Notes: generated by a model not told the origin, from the letters alone. A DNA stretch of 64,000 nt from Rhodopseudomonas palustris (GCF_003031265.1 NZ_CP019966.1:1116001-1180000), one strand, 5' to 3'; shown: positions 25,812 to 35,303, numbered from the stretch's first letter. Numbers and translations: made by a program.

Positions 25812-26810
25812 ATGGCGACCTTGTCCGTCACTGCTGCGCCGTCGGCCTGGGCCGGTCTTCGCAACGACCTGATCGCCGCCGCGGTGATCGCCGCGCTCGG
25901 GGCGATCGGGTATTTCGTCTATCCCGACGACCTCGCCTTCCTGATCCGCGTGATCGGCCTCGCATTCCTGGTGATCTCGCTGGATCTCGTCACCGGCTAT
26001 TGCGGCGTCGCCACGCTCGGCCATGCAGCGCTGTTCGGCGTCGGCGCCTATGCGGCCGGCAATTTCTGTCTCGCCGGCGTCACCGATCCGATCCTGATGC
26101 TGCTGATCGGTGCGCTTGCCGGCACGGCCTCCGGGCTGGTCTCGGGCCTGCTGGTGACGCGCTTCCGCGGTCTGCCCCAGCTCGTGCTGTCGATCGCGTT
26201 CGGTCAGCTCGTCGCCGCGCTCGCCAACAAGCTGTCGTCGATCACCGGCGGCAGCGACGGCCTTGCCGGCATCTCGCCGAGCCCGGTGTTCGGAATCTTC
26301 AACTTCGACATGTTCGGCCGCACCGGCTACGTGTTCTCGGTGATCGTGCTGCTGGTGACGATGGTGACGCTGCTGCGGTTCGCCCGCTCGCCATTCGCGC
26401 TGATGTGCCGTGCCATCAAGGACGACACGCTGCGGACGCGGATGATCGGCGTTTCGGTGTATCCGCGGCTGGTGGTGATGTACTGCGTCGCCGGCGCCGT
26501 CGCCGGGCTCGGCGGTGCGCTGACGGCGATCAATACCGGCGTGGTCGGGCTCGACAGCGTCGGCTTCGAACGCTCCGCCGAAGCGCTGATCATGCTGATC
26601 CTCGGCGGCGCCGGCAATCTGTGGGGCGCGTTGATCGGCGCGATCCTGTTCGAGCTGTTTCACCACTACGTCTCGACCGCGAGCCCGTTCCACTGGATGA
26701 TCCTGGTCGGCGTGTTGCTGATCGTGGTGGTGCTGTTCTTCCCCAAGGGGCTGGTCAACGAACTGACCCGGCGGATCGGCGATTTCCGGCAGGCGAGGGC
26801 GGCGCGATGA
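25812..26810 (+). CDS. ABC importer permease, LivM type
   Basis: This 332-residue second permease of the same importer has about nine hydrophobic helices. It shows the LivM motifs [23 protein letters not shown] near residues 60-80 and the later [13 protein letters not shown]. It overlaps the following ATPase gene by four bases. Confidence 0.92.
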   Translation: MATLSVTAAPSAWAGLRNDLIAAAVIAALGAIGYFVYPDDLAFLIRVIGLAFLVISLDLVTGYCGVATLGHAALFGVGAYAAGNFCLAGVTDPILMLLIGALAGTASGLVSGLLVTRFRGLPQLVLSIAFGQLVAALANKLSSITGGSDGLAGISPSPVFGIFNFDMFGRTGYVFSVIVLLVTMVTLLRFARSPFALMCRAIKDDTLRTRMIGVSVYPRLVVMYCVAGAVAGLGGALTAINTGVVGLDSVGFERSAEALIMLILGGAGNLWGALIGAILFELFHHYVSTASPFHWMILVGVLLIVVVLFFPKGLVNELTRRIGDFRQARAAR

Positions 26811-27571
26811 CGACCCTGCTCGAAGTCCAGCGTCTGTCGAAATCGTTTGGCGGTCTGCGCGTCACCGACGACGTCTCCTTTTCGCTGGCGAGCGGCGATC
26901 GCGTCGCGCTGATCGGGCCGAACGGTGCCGGCAAGACCACGCTGGTCAATCAGCTCTCCGGAGATCTGGCGCCGTCCGACGGCCGTATCCTGCTGGCGGG
27001 CCAGGACGTCACCACCGCCTCGATCCCTGAGCGCGTCCGCGGCGGCTTGGTACGCACCTTCCAGGTGACGCGGCTGTTCACCAGCCTCACGGTCGCCGAG
27101 AACGTCGCGCTGGCGGTGATGCAGCGCCGCGGCCTGACCAAGCGGATGTTCTCCTCGGTGATGGACAAGGCCGACGTCCGCGACGAGTGGCAGAGCGTGC
27201 TCGGCCTGCTCGGCATCGGCCATCTGGCGGCGACGCCGGTGACCAAGTTGGCTTACGGCCAGCAGCGGCTGCTCGATCTGGCGATCGGTCTTGCCATGAA
27301 GCCGCGGGTGCTGGTGTTGGATGAGCCTGCGGCCGGCGTGCCGCACGACGAGTCGCCGCGGATTCTCGAAGCGATCGGCCGCATGTCGCCGGAGATCGCG
27401 ATCCTGATGATCGAGCACGACATGGATCTGGTGTTCAAATTTGCGAAGCGCGTGCTGGTGCTGGCAAATGGCGCGCTGATCTTCGAAGGCACGCCCGCCG
27501 AGGTGAAGGAAAACGACGCCGTCCGTGCGGCCTATCTGGGAAACTATGCCGATGCCCGCCGCACGTCTTGA
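26807..27571 (+). CDS. ABC importer ATP-binding protein, LivG type
   Basis: This 254-residue ATPase has Walker [11 protein letters not shown]-loop VRTFQ and Walker [11 protein letters not shown]. The signature region reads [13 protein letters not shown], the LivG variant of LSGGQ. It works with the LivF-type subunit to power the importer. Its end overlaps the next gene by 26 bases. Confidence 0.92.
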   Translation: MTTLLEVQRLSKSFGGLRVTDDVSFSLASGDRVALIGPNGAGKTTLVNQLSGDLAPSDGRILLAGQDVTTASIPERVRGGLVRTFQVTRLFTSLTVAENVALAVMQRRGLTKRMFSSVMDKADVRDEWQSVLGLLGIGHLAATPVTKLAYGQQRLLDLAIGLAMKPRVLVLDEPAAGVPHDESPRILEAIGRMSPEIAILMIEHDMDLVFKFAKRVLVLANGALIFEGTPAEVKENDAVRAAYLGNYADARRTS

Positions 27572-28265
27572 AGTTCAAGGTCTCGCGGCCGGCTACGGCT
27601 CGGTGAGCATCCTGAGCGACATCAGCTTTGCAGTGCCGGCAGGCGGGCGGCTGACCGTGCTCGGCCGCAATGGCGTCGGCAAGACCACGCTGCTGGCGAC
27701 GCTGATGGGACTGACCACCCACAAGGGCGGGACGGTTCGGATCGGCGAACGCGAGGTGACGGGGCTGAAGACCTATGCGCGGGCCGCCGCAGGCCTCGGC
27801 TACGTGCCGCAGACTCGCGACGTATTTCGCTCACTCACCGTCGAGGAAAACCTGTTCACCGGACTGAAGGGCCGGCCGCGGTCCGAACTCGAGTCGGTGT
27901 ACGCGATGTTTCCGCGGCTCGCGGAACGCCGCAACCACGGCGGCATGCAACTCTCCGGAGGCGAGCAGCAGATGCTGTCGCTGGCGCGCACGCTGCTCGG
28001 CAAGCCGACCGTGCTGCTGCTCGACGAACCGCTCGAGGGCCTCGCGCCGGTGATCTGCGATCAGCTGATGGAGACCATCGTCAAGCTCGCGCAGTCCGGC
28101 GAGATGACCGTGGTGCTGGTCGAACAGCAGATCGAGCGCGCACTCGACTTCGCGGACGACGTGCTGGTGGTCGAGCGCGGCCGGATCGTCTGGCGTGGCC
28201 AGGCGGCGGAGTTCAGGGCCGATCGGGAATTGGCCGACCGTCTGCTCGGTGTCGGTATCGGCTGA
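27546..28265 (+). CDS. ABC importer ATP-binding protein, LivF type
   Basis: This 239-residue ATPase completes the importer. It has Walker A GRNGVGKTT, signature LSGGEQQMLSLAR and Walker B VLLLDEPLEG. The start at 27546 ([10 protein letters not shown]) overlaps livG; the ATG six bases later is an alternative. It ends 19 bases before the convergent bacteriophytochrome gene. Confidence 0.92.
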   Translation: MPMPAARLEVQGLAAGYGSVSILSDISFAVPAGGRLTVLGRNGVGKTTLLATLMGLTTHKGGTVRIGEREVTGLKTYARAAAGLGYVPQTRDVFRSLTVEENLFTGLKGRPRSELESVYAMFPRLAERRNHGGMQLSGGEQQMLSLARTLLGKPTVLLLDEPLEGLAPVICDQLMETIVKLAQSGEMTVVLVEQQIERALDFADDVLVVERGRIVWRGQAAEFRADRELADRLLGVGIG

Positions 28266-28284
28266 GGCCGCGGCGGGAAGCTCG

Positions 28285-30822
28285 TTAGCCGCGGGCGTCG
28301 AGCATCGCCGACAGGGCGCCGCGCAGCGACTCGATCGAATATGGCTTGCGCACGATCGGCAGGTCGCGCATGCGCTCCGGGATCATCGCGGTGTCGCCGT
28401 AACCTGTGGCGAACATGAACGGGATTCCGAGCCGCTCCAGTTCGTCGGCGACCGGCAGTGAACTGCCGTTGCCGAGATTGACGTCGAGGATCGCCAGCGT
28501 CGGCGGTCGCTGCGCGATCGTCAGCAGCGCCTCTTCGGCGGACGCGACCGAGATCACCGACTTTGCACCGATCGCCCCGAGCATTTCCTCCGCATCGAGC
28601 GCAATCACGAGCTGATCTTCGACCAGCAGGATCGCCGCATTGGCGATATTCAGCGAACTGCTGTCGACGCTCGTATTGTTCGGCTGCGGGCTCGACAGCC
28701 GCTGCAGCGACTCGGTGACGAATTGGCCGGGAATACCGAGGCGCGCGACAACACCGCCGGGCGTGTAGTCGATCTCGCTCCAGCCGCCGAGATCGAACGG
28801 AATGCTGCGGCTCAGCAGCACGGTGCCGAAGCCGTGCCGGGTCGGCGGCCGGACCGGCGGGCCGCCGCTCTCGGTCCATTCGATATCGCAGCGTCCGTCG
28901 TCGCGCACCGACCAGCTCACCCGCAGGCGGCCCGATGAACGAGACAGCGCGCCGTACTTCGCCGCATTGGTGGCCAGCTCGTGCAGCACCAGCGCCAGCA
29001 CCGAATAGGCGCGGGAATCGAGGCCGACGTCCGGGCCATCCAGCGTGATCTGCGCGGCGGGGTAGGGCGACAGCTCGGCGCGGATCAGATCGAGCAGCGC
29101 CCCGCCGCCGTCGGACCGGACCACCTGATCGTGTGCGAACGACAGCGCCATGATCCGCCCGCGCAAGGCCGAGGCGAATTCCTCCAGCGATTTGCCTTCG
29201 CCGGCCGGCTGGTTCACCAGCGATTTGATCAGCGCCAGGATGTTCTTGACGCGGTGATTGAGCTCCTCGTTGAGGACGCGTTGGCGCACCTCGGCCTTCT
29301 TGCGCTCGGCCGAGAGAATTTCGCTCTGCCGCAGCAGCACTTCGCGCAGGCCGACCTGGATGGTGGCCGCGGTGTCGCGATCGTCCGCGCTCCACGGGAT
29401 CGACTGCCCTTCGACCTGCTCTTTCCAGATCGAGAAACTCTTGCGCGGCGTCAGCCGGTCGCCCAGCGGCCCGGTGTCGTAGGTCTTGTTCGGATCGCCT
29501 GCCCAGTTCAGCGTCTGTACCTGCTCCTTGCGGAAGAACAGCAAGTAATCGCCGGCGGTCTGGGACAGCGGGATCGCCAGCATGCCGGCGGCCGCGCCCG
29601 CATAGTCGGTCGCCGCCACGATCCGGTCGGCAAGGGCATGGGTGGCGACGATCTCGTTTCCGGCCCGGCCGGTGAGCAAATACATGATCGACGGCAGCGC
29701 GTTGGCCGGCGGCGTCGAGCCATGCGCGGTCCAGACCCCGTTCATCCAGAGGCCGACACCATCGCTCGGAATCAGGTCGGCGATGCGCGGGAGGTTGGCG
29801 CGCAGAAAGTCGTCGACCGAGGCATCGAACGACATCTGGCTGGTCAGCGCGTCGAGCGTTCGCCGGGTGCGCAGCGACGACTGGAAGCGACGCTGGTGGT
29901 GGACCGCGGTGAAATGCAACGAGAAAAAATCGGCGAACATTTCGGCGGCGACGCGCTGGGCCATCGGTACCACGCGCGGCTCGTAGTGATGGCAGGCGAT
30001 CAGCCCCCACAGCGTTCCGTCGATGATGATCGACAGCGACATCGAAGCGCTGACGCCCATGTTGCGGAGATATTCGAGATGGATCGGCGAAACGCTGCGC
30101 AGGTGTGCGAACGACAGATCGAGCGCGGCGCCGGAGGCATCGCGCTCCGGCACGATCCGGCTGCTGTCGCCGCGCGAATCCGAGATCACGCGGATCGCGT
30201 TCTTCAGATACAGCAATCGCGCCTGCTGCGGGATGTCGGAGGCCGGGAAGTGCTGGCCGAGAAAGCTCTCGAGGTCGCTGCGCTTGGCCTCCCCGATCAC
30301 CTTGCCGGATCCGTCGGCCGCGAAGCGATACATCATCACCCGATGATAGCCGAGCATCGCCTGTAGATAGCGTGGCACCCGCGCCGCCATCTCGTCGAGA
30401 GACTTCAGTTCCTTGGTGCGTGCGATGATCTGCCGCGTCAGCCGCAGCGGGTTGTCGGCCTGGTCGGCGGCGGCGGGCTCGAATTCGATGATCGAGGTGC
30501 CGTCGTGATGATGCAGCGAGACGTCGAAGGTGCGACCGGTGCCGCCGTCGCGCCAGCCGAAGATCAGTGCCGGCCGCTTCGGATCGGACGCCTGCGCCAG
30601 CGCGTTGCGCAACGTGTGTGCCTCCGTCTCGCCGAAGTAATCGGCCAGCAGCTCGCCGACCCGCGGCGTCTCGCGGCCCAGAATCGCGCCGGCGTTCTCC
30701 GAGATGCGTGTGATCCGCACCGCTTGCGAGTCGCACGCCAGCAGGCAGCCGCGCGGCTGAATGCTGCCGGGGATGTGGATCGGCTCGCGATCGCAGGAGG
30801 TGAGATCGACCTTATGCGGCAT
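28285..30822 (-). CDS. Bacteriophytochrome HWE histidine kinase with C-terminal receiver
   Basis: This 845-residue red/far-red photoreceptor has PAS (about 10-110), GAF (130-300) and PHY (310-500) domains, an HWE-family kinase and a receiver. Cys10 in LTSCDREPIHIPGSIQP is the biliverdin-binding cysteine, ASDIPQQAR is the GAF chromophore motif and LTPRKSFS is the PHY tongue PRxSF motif. The kinase has His523 in NHRVKN and the receiver has Asp780. The usual QPHG after the Cys motif reads QPRG here. It looks like one of the later-numbered R. palustris phytochromes (possibly RpBphP6). No heme oxygenase or light-harvesting gene is adjacent, so its output is unknown. Confidence 0.93.
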   Translation of the reverse strand: MPHKVDLTSCDREPIHIPGSIQPRGCLLACDSQAVRITRISENAGAILGRETPRVGELLADYFGETEAHTLRNALAQASDPKRPALIFGWRDGGTGRTFDVSLHHHDGTSIIEFEPAAADQADNPLRLTRQIIARTKELKSLDEMAARVPRYLQAMLGYHRVMMYRFAADGSGKVIGEAKRSDLESFLGQHFPASDIPQQARLLYLKNAIRVISDSRGDSSRIVPERDASGAALDLSFAHLRSVSPIHLEYLRNMGVSASMSLSIIIDGTLWGLIACHHYEPRVVPMAQRVAAEMFADFFSLHFTAVHHQRRFQSSLRTRRTLDALTSQMSFDASVDDFLRANLPRIADLIPSDGVGLWMNGVWTAHGSTPPANALPSIMYLLTGRAGNEIVATHALADRIVAATDYAGAAAGMLAIPLSQTAGDYLLFFRKEQVQTLNWAGDPNKTYDTGPLGDRLTPRKSFSIWKEQVEGQSIPWSADDRDTAATIQVGLREVLLRQSEILSAERKKAEVRQRVLNEELNHRVKNILALIKSLVNQPAGEGKSLEEFASALRGRIMALSFAHDQVVRSDGGGALLDLIRAELSPYPAAQITLDGPDVGLDSRAYSVLALVLHELATNAAKYGALSRSSGRLRVSWSVRDDGRCDIEWTESGGPPVRPPTRHGFGTVLLSRSIPFDLGGWSEIDYTPGGVVARLGIPGQFVTESLQRLSSPQPNNTSVDSSSLNIANAAILLVEDQLVIALDAEEMLGAIGAKSVISVASAEEALLTIAQRPPTLAILDVNLGNGSSLPVADELERLGIPFMFATGYGDTAMIPERMRDLPIVRKPYSIESLRGALSAMLDARG

Positions 30823-31076
30823 GGCGTGCCCTCCGCGTCGCCGCGGCGCAGGGTGCTACACGCCTGATCTCATTTGAGCGATGAGCAGAAGCAGTCGTCG
30901 ATAGGATCGTTGCGCCTACAGCCAATGGGTGCCTTACGGTGTGGGGAGGAGCGAGCTGACAAGCCGTCCACCGGGCTAAGGCTGGAGACACTCGCAACGT
31001 GCCTCGCTTGGACGCTGGAACCAATGTAGCCGCAGCGCATTATTTGTTCCGTTCACTAGTACACAGAGGAACAGCC

Positions 31077-31817
31077 GTGATCGCCTCTTCTGAACGGCCG
31101 AACAACAACTTGTTGCGAGCACTGAGCCCAAGCGATTTCGAGCTGGTGCGCCCGCATCTGCGGTGCGAGACCCGGGCCGCCGGGGATCTGTTGTATCGCC
31201 CCGGCGATCACGTCGGCAGCGCGTTCTTTCCGTGTGGGCCGAGCCTCGTATCTTATGAGGTGACCGACGGCGACGGTCGCGGCGTCGAGACGGTGCTGGT
31301 CGGGCGCGAAGGCGCGGTCGGCGGCATCGTCAGCTCCGGTTTCCTGCCGGCGTATTGCCTGATCGTCGTCAAGTTCGAGGGCCCGTTCGTCCGCATGCCG
31401 ATCCTCAACATTCAGGCTGCCAAGGATCGGTCGCCGAGCTTCAAGTCCTTTTTCGCGCGCTACGCCGACTGTCTGATGGCGCAGATGTTTCAATCGACCG
31501 CGTGCAACGCGATCCATTCGATCGAGCAGCGCACCGCGAAGTGGATCGCTGCGGCGATGGACCGCACCGGCGACAGCATGGTGCCGCTCACCCACGAGCA
31601 GCTCGCGGCGATGATGGGCGTCGGCCGCAGCTACACCAGCCGCGTGCTGCAGGCGTTTCGCCAGGAGGGCATCCTCACGACGCGGCGCGGCGCTCTGATC
31701 GTCGACGATGCCGACAAGCTGCGGACGCGGGCCTGCCGCTGCAATGATGCGGTGAAGGAGCACTTCGACGTGGTGCTGCGCGGCGTCTATCCCGAGCCGG
31801 ACGACGCTGCCGCGTAG
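31077..31817 (+). CDS. Crp/Fnr-family regulator
   Basis: This 246-residue protein has an N-terminal cupin-type sensor domain (about 10-140) and a C-terminal winged helix (LTHEQLAAMMGVGRSYTSRVL, about 180-200). There are no N-terminal FNR cysteines, so an FeS oxygen sensor is unlikely. The start is GTG at 31077 with AGAGGA upstream. It is divergent from the bacteriophytochrome across 254 bases, so it could control or serve that photoreceptor, which is an inference from position only. Confidence 0.85.
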   Translation: MIASSERPNNNLLRALSPSDFELVRPHLRCETRAAGDLLYRPGDHVGSAFFPCGPSLVSYEVTDGDGRGVETVLVGREGAVGGIVSSGFLPAYCLIVVKFEGPFVRMPILNIQAAKDRSPSFKSFFARYADCLMAQMFQSTACNAIHSIEQRTAKWIAAAMDRTGDSMVPLTHEQLAAMMGVGRSYTSRVLQAFRQEGILTTRRGALIVDDADKLRTRACRCNDAVKEHFDVVLRGVYPEPDDAAA

Positions 31818-31832
31818 CGTTGTCGGCGAGCT

Positions 31833-32564
31833 TCAGCGCGCCGGTGTGCGCTTCAGGTGCAGGTAGCCGGGATCGAATTCGCCGATCTTGGCGAGCCCCT
31901 GCCAGTTGCGGATCGTCAGCACCCCATAGCGAAAGTCCATCGTCTTCGACGCCCGCAACGACGAGATGGTGCGGTTCACGGTGGCGATCGCCATGCCCAG
32001 CGTGTCGCCGAGTTGGGCAAGGCTGATGGGGAGCTGCATCGAGTTACCGTCGGTCAGCTTCGAGACCTCGGCGCGGTAGAACAATTCGCAGAACAGATGC
32101 GCCATCCGAGCCTTCATCGTCCGGGCCGAATTGTTGGTGATCGCTTCGCGGAAAATCGCCGCATCCACAAGGGTTTCGCGCCAGATCGCAAAGCCGAGCC
32201 CGGGCCGGGCTTCGAACATCCGCAGGATCTCCCGATGCGGAATGATTGCCGTCACCGCATGCCCGATCGCGCACAGCGAATGATCCATCCGCTCCAAAAA
32301 AATCCCCTGCGCATCCGGCAGGTCGCCGACCATGTGAAACGACAGGAATTGTCGACGGCCGTTTCGCTGCAAATGATACCGTCCGACCATGCCTTCGACG
32401 ACGAGCGCGGCGCCCTTCGGCGTTTCGCCTTGGCGGATCAGATCTTCGCTGCTCTCAAGCTCCCGCAGCGTAAAACTCAAATTGCGGATTGCGGTGAGGT
32501 CATCGGCCGACAGACGGGAATGCTCGCGCAGTTTGTCGATCAGGACGCGATGGACATCCTTCAT
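31833..32564 (-). CDS. Crp/Fnr-family regulator
   Basis: This second 243-residue Crp/Fnr-type regulator is convergent with the previous one. It has a cyclic-nucleotide-binding-like domain (about 20-140, with DLIRQGETPKGAALVVEG) and a winged helix with LPISLAQLGDTLGMAIATVN. FNR cysteines are absent. The two proteins belong to different subgroups by sequence and are not recent duplicates. The regulated genes are not apparent. Confidence 0.85.
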   Translation of the reverse strand: MKDVHRVLIDKLREHSRLSADDLTAIRNLSFTLRELESSEDLIRQGETPKGAALVVEGMVGRYHLQRNGRRQFLSFHMVGDLPDAQGIFLERMDHSLCAIGHAVTAIIPHREILRMFEARPGLGFAIWRETLVDAAIFREAITNNSARTMKARMAHLFCELFYRAEVSKLTDGNSMQLPISLAQLGDTLGMAIATVNRTISSLRASKTMDFRYGVLTIRNWQGLAKIGEFDPGYLHLKRTPAR

Positions 32565-32741
32565 GGTCCGCCTTTCAAGTTAGATCATCTGATAGGGTTG
32601 ATGGAACTTGGGGGCTTCAACTCCGAGAGGCGGCAGAGGTTGCTATTTTTTCGAGCGCCGGGCGGCCGTTTTCGTCGTTGCTTGCGAGGCATGGCTCCGA
32701 CGTGCTCTGTCGGACGGATCATGACTGCGCGAGGATGACAG

Positions 32742-33317
32742 ATGAACGACTTCAGCCGGCTGTGGCTGGTGCGGCATGCGCCGGTGGATGGGCCAAAGGG
32801 CGTGATTCACGCCCCCGACGCGCCGGTTGATCTCGGTGACACTGCGGTGCTCGCTGCGCTAGGCGAAAAACTGCCGCACGATGCGACGGTGGTCGCAAGC
32901 CCGAGCCGGCGCACGCGCGAGACCGCCGCAGCACTCGGCTTCGATGCGATGCTCGACCCCGATTTTCGCGAGCAGGATTTTGGCACCTGGACCGGGCGCC
33001 GCCACGACGATCTGTCGCGCGAACTCGGCCCTGCCTACGATGCATTCTGGCAGGATGCGGCGCGCTTGGCGCCGCCAGGCGGCGAGAGCTTCGTCGACCA
33101 GATCGAACGGGTGCGGCGCGGTCTGGCGCGGCTGCCCGCTGGTGATGTCGTGCTGGTGGTACACTCCGGCACCATTCGCGCCGTACTGGCGATTGCCATT
33201 AAGACATCCCCCGAGGCTGCGCTGAGCTTTGTGATCGATCCGCTGTCGCTGACGCAGATCGACCGGCTGGGCTCGTCCGGCTGGCGGATCGTCTGGGTCA
33301 ATCGCGTAGTCGGTTAG
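32742..33317 (+). CDS. Histidine phosphatase, alpha-ribazole phosphatase-like (CobC type)
   Basis: This 191-residue histidine phosphatase has the phospho-His motif LVRHAP at the N terminus, the SRRTRETA arginine region and the second catalytic His in VVHSGTIR. The motif set and short length fit CobC, which removes phosphate from alpha-ribazole 5'-phosphate in cobalamin lower-loop assembly. It is followed by a cobalamin riboswitch and a cysteine-rich protein, which supports this reading. Another phosphomonoesterase of the same family cannot be excluded. Confidence 0.72.
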   Translation: MNDFSRLWLVRHAPVDGPKGVIHAPDAPVDLGDTAVLAALGEKLPHDATVVASPSRRTRETAAALGFDAMLDPDFREQDFGTWTGRRHDDLSRELGPAYDAFWQDAARLAPPGGESFVDQIERVRRGLARLPAGDVVLVVHSGTIRAVLAIAIKTSPEAALSFVIDPLSLTQIDRLGSSGWRIVWVNRVVG

Positions 33318-33381
33318 GCCGGCCGTTTAGAACGAAGCCTTTTTGCTTGCACAGGCTGCGGCCCCGTGCTCTGGTTTTGAC

Positions 33382-33560
33382 GTCTTCGGTGCCTCGCGTG
33401 CGAGGTGAAACTGGGAATACGGTGCGGTGTTTTTCGCCAAATCCGTAGCTGCCCCCGCAACTGTAAGCGGATCTGTCCGGATCATATGCCACTGACGCCA
33501 ATGGCGTCGGGAAGGCGATCCAGGCGACATCCGTGAGCCAGGAGACCGGCCGAAGACGGA
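33382..33560 (+). promoter_or_regulatory. Cobalamin (AdoCbl) riboswitch
   Basis: All the conserved blocks of the B12 aptamer are present in order on the plus strand: TTCGGTGCC, GGTGAAACTGGGAA, the core GCTGCCCCCGCAACTGTAAG, ATGCCACTG, the TCGGGAAGGCG loop and the closing GAGCCAGGAGACC (B12 box). It starts about 65 bases after the phosphatase stop and ends some 200 bases before the cysteine-rich gene, so it should repress that gene when cobalamin is plentiful. The remaining part of the gap (33561-33758) holds the presumed expression platform and no gene. Confidence 0.95.
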
Positions 33561-33758
33561 AGCATCTAACCGATCGACGGCGGGTCGAGAGCGGAGCAGC
33601 GATGACCGAATTCTCTTAGCAGGCAAAGCCGCGTGCAGCCGCGATAGGCGTCACGCGACGCTTGGCATCGCCTAGCACTCATTCCCCTTCAATCAGAACC
33701 AGCCACAGCGCCGCCGCGATTGAGCCGGCGGCCATTGCTGCGGCGCGAGGGAACGGTC

Positions 33759-34094
33759 ATGGAGCCGAAAGACACAACTACCAACGAAGCCTTCAAGGGC
33801 TTCACCAACGAGGCCTGCCCGTTTCTGCCGTGCCATCGCGGCGTCGAGCGGGAATTCAACTGCCTGTTCTGCTACTGCCCGCTGAGCGCCTATCAGTGCC
33901 CCGGCCCCTACAAGACCTTCGTCGATCGCAATGGGCTGACGCGCAAGGATTGTTCGGACTGCACCTTGCCGCACAACGGCTATCGGCGGTCGTGGAATTT
34001 CATCCAGCGCTGGTTGGAGCGGCCGGTGCCTTGGGACAGCCAGCCCCAGGATCCGCGCCACCTCAAGCGTGAAGTCTCCGAAAGCGGCGACTGA
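33759..34094 (+). CDS. Cysteine-rich small-domain protein under B12 riboswitch
   Basis: This 111-residue protein matches the cysteine-rich small domain family (PF04071 type), with cysteines in NEACPFLPCHRG, NCLFCYCPLS, YQCPGPY and KDCSDCTLPH. The arrangement suggests a metal or FeS site. The family occurs near cobalamin genes in other genomes, but its function is not established. The upstream cobalamin riboswitch and phosphatase link it to B12 synthesis or salvage here. An upstream in-frame ATG at 33720 is less likely; the AGGGAA before 33759 serves as ribosome-binding site. Confidence 0.85.
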   Translation: MEPKDTTTNEAFKGFTNEACPFLPCHRGVEREFNCLFCYCPLSAYQCPGPYKTFVDRNGLTRKDCSDCTLPHNGYRRSWNFIQRWLERPVPWDSQPQDPRHLKREVSESGD

Positions 34095-34098
34095 ACAT

Positions 34099-34153
34099 TG
34101 CCGGCGCCTCCGCACCGCTGGATTGCAGCAGCAGCGGAGGTGCCGGCATTTTT
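34099..34153 (+). terminator. Rho-independent terminator of the B12-controlled gene
   Basis: TGCCGGCGCCTCCGC pairs with GCGGAGGTGCCGGCA (one mismatch) and is followed by TTTTT on the plus strand, immediately after the cysteine-rich gene and before the convergent acyl-CoA dehydrogenase gene. Confidence 0.85.
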
Positions 34154-34157
34154 CGCC

Positions 34158-35303
34158 TTAGAGCGAGCGGGCGATCAGCAGCTTCATCACCTCGTTGGTG
34201 CCGCCGTAGATCTTCTGGATCCGCGAGTCGATGAACATCCGGCCGATTGGGTATTCCTGCATATAGCCGTAGCCGCCGTGCAGTTGCAGGCACTCGTCCA
34301 CGGTCTCGACCTGCTTCTGCGTCGTCCACCATTTCGCCATTGAGGCGGTCACCGCATCGAGATTGCCGGCGATCAGCTGCACCAGACAGTAATCGACAAA
34401 CACTCGCGCGATGAAGGCTTCGGTCTTGCGTTCGGCGAGCGTGAAAGCTGTATTCTGGAATTCGATAATCGGCTGGCCGAACGCCTTGCGCTCCCGCGTA
34501 TACTCCGAAGTCAGCGCAACCGCGCGCTCCATCGCTGCCACGGCGCCGATCGCGATGATCAGGCGCTCTTGCGGCAGCTGCTGCATCAGCTGCACGAAGC
34601 CTTTGCCCTCTTCGCCGCCGAGCAGGTTCTCCTTCGGCGTGCGGGCATTCTCGAAGAACAGCTCGGAGGTGTCGGAGGCGTGCAGGCCGATCTTGTCGAG
34701 GTTGCGGCCGCGCTTGAAGCCGGGGTTGTCCTTGGTCTCTAGCACGATCAGCGACAGCCCCTTGGCGCCGGCGCCGCCGGTGCGGGCGACCACGATGATC
34801 AGGTCGCAGTTCTGGCCGTTGGTGATGAAGGTCTTCTGGCCGTTGATGACGTAGTCGTCGCCGTCGAGCTTGGCGGTGGTGCGCACGCTCTGCAGGTCCG
34901 AGCCGGTGCCGGGTTCGGTCATCGCGATCGCGCCGATCAGCTCGCCGCGCGCCATTCCGGGCAGCCAACGCCGTTTCTGCTCTTCCGAGCCATAGTTGAG
35001 GATGTAGTGCGCCACGATGCCGCTCGACACGGTGACGCCGGACAGCGCGTCGGGGACGATCTTCTCCATGTCCTCATAGACCGCGGCATCATAGGCGAAG
35101 CTGGCGCCGAGCCCGCCATACTCTTCCGGAACGCTGGGCAACAGCGCCCCCATTTCGCCGAGCTTCAGCCAGGCCGAACGATCGACCATCTTCTGCTTGC
35201 GCCACTTGTCGCCATGGGGTGCGAGGTCCTTGGCGAGGAATTTGCGAAACTGGTCGCGGAACGTGTCCAGCTCTTCGGTCATCCAGGGCGATCGGTATTC
35301 CAT
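34158..35303 (-). CDS. Acyl-CoA dehydrogenase
   Basis: This 381-residue FAD enzyme oxidises an acyl-CoA at C2-C3 and passes electrons to ETF. It has the N-terminal helical domain, the FAD strand motif IAMTEPGTGSDLQ (about 120-132) and the C-terminal LHGGYGYMQEYPIGRMF. At the place of the medium-chain catalytic Glu the sequence reads IYGGTNEV, so the base is probably the alternative Glu used by the isovaleryl- and long-chain-type enzymes. GAGGAAAC precedes the ATG. It is a single gene with a 163-base upstream gap; the acyl substrate is unknown. Confidence 0.9.
   Translation of the reverse strand: MEYRSPWMTEELDTFRDQFRKFLAKDLAPHGDKWRKQKMVDRSAWLKLGEMGALLPSVPEEYGGLGASFAYDAAVYEDMEKIVPDALSGVTVSSGIVAHYILNYGSEEQKRRWLPGMARGELIGAIAMTEPGTGSDLQSVRTTAKLDGDDYVINGQKTFITNGQNCDLIIVVARTGGAGAKGLSLIVLETKDNPGFKRGRNLDKIGLHASDTSELFFENARTPKENLLGGEEGKGFVQLMQQLPQERLIIAIGAVAAMERAVALTSEYTRERKAFGQPIIEFQNTAFTLAERKTEAFIARVFVDYCLVQLIAGNLDAVTASMAKWWTTQKQVETVDECLQLHGGYGYMQEYPIGRMFIDSRIQKIYGGTNEVMKLLIARSL

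Noticed and set aside
28981..30366. 461-residue plus-strand open frame opposite the bacteriophytochrome
   Set aside because: Its sequence is low-information Arg/Gly/Asp-rich and the minus-strand frame carries all phytochrome motifs.
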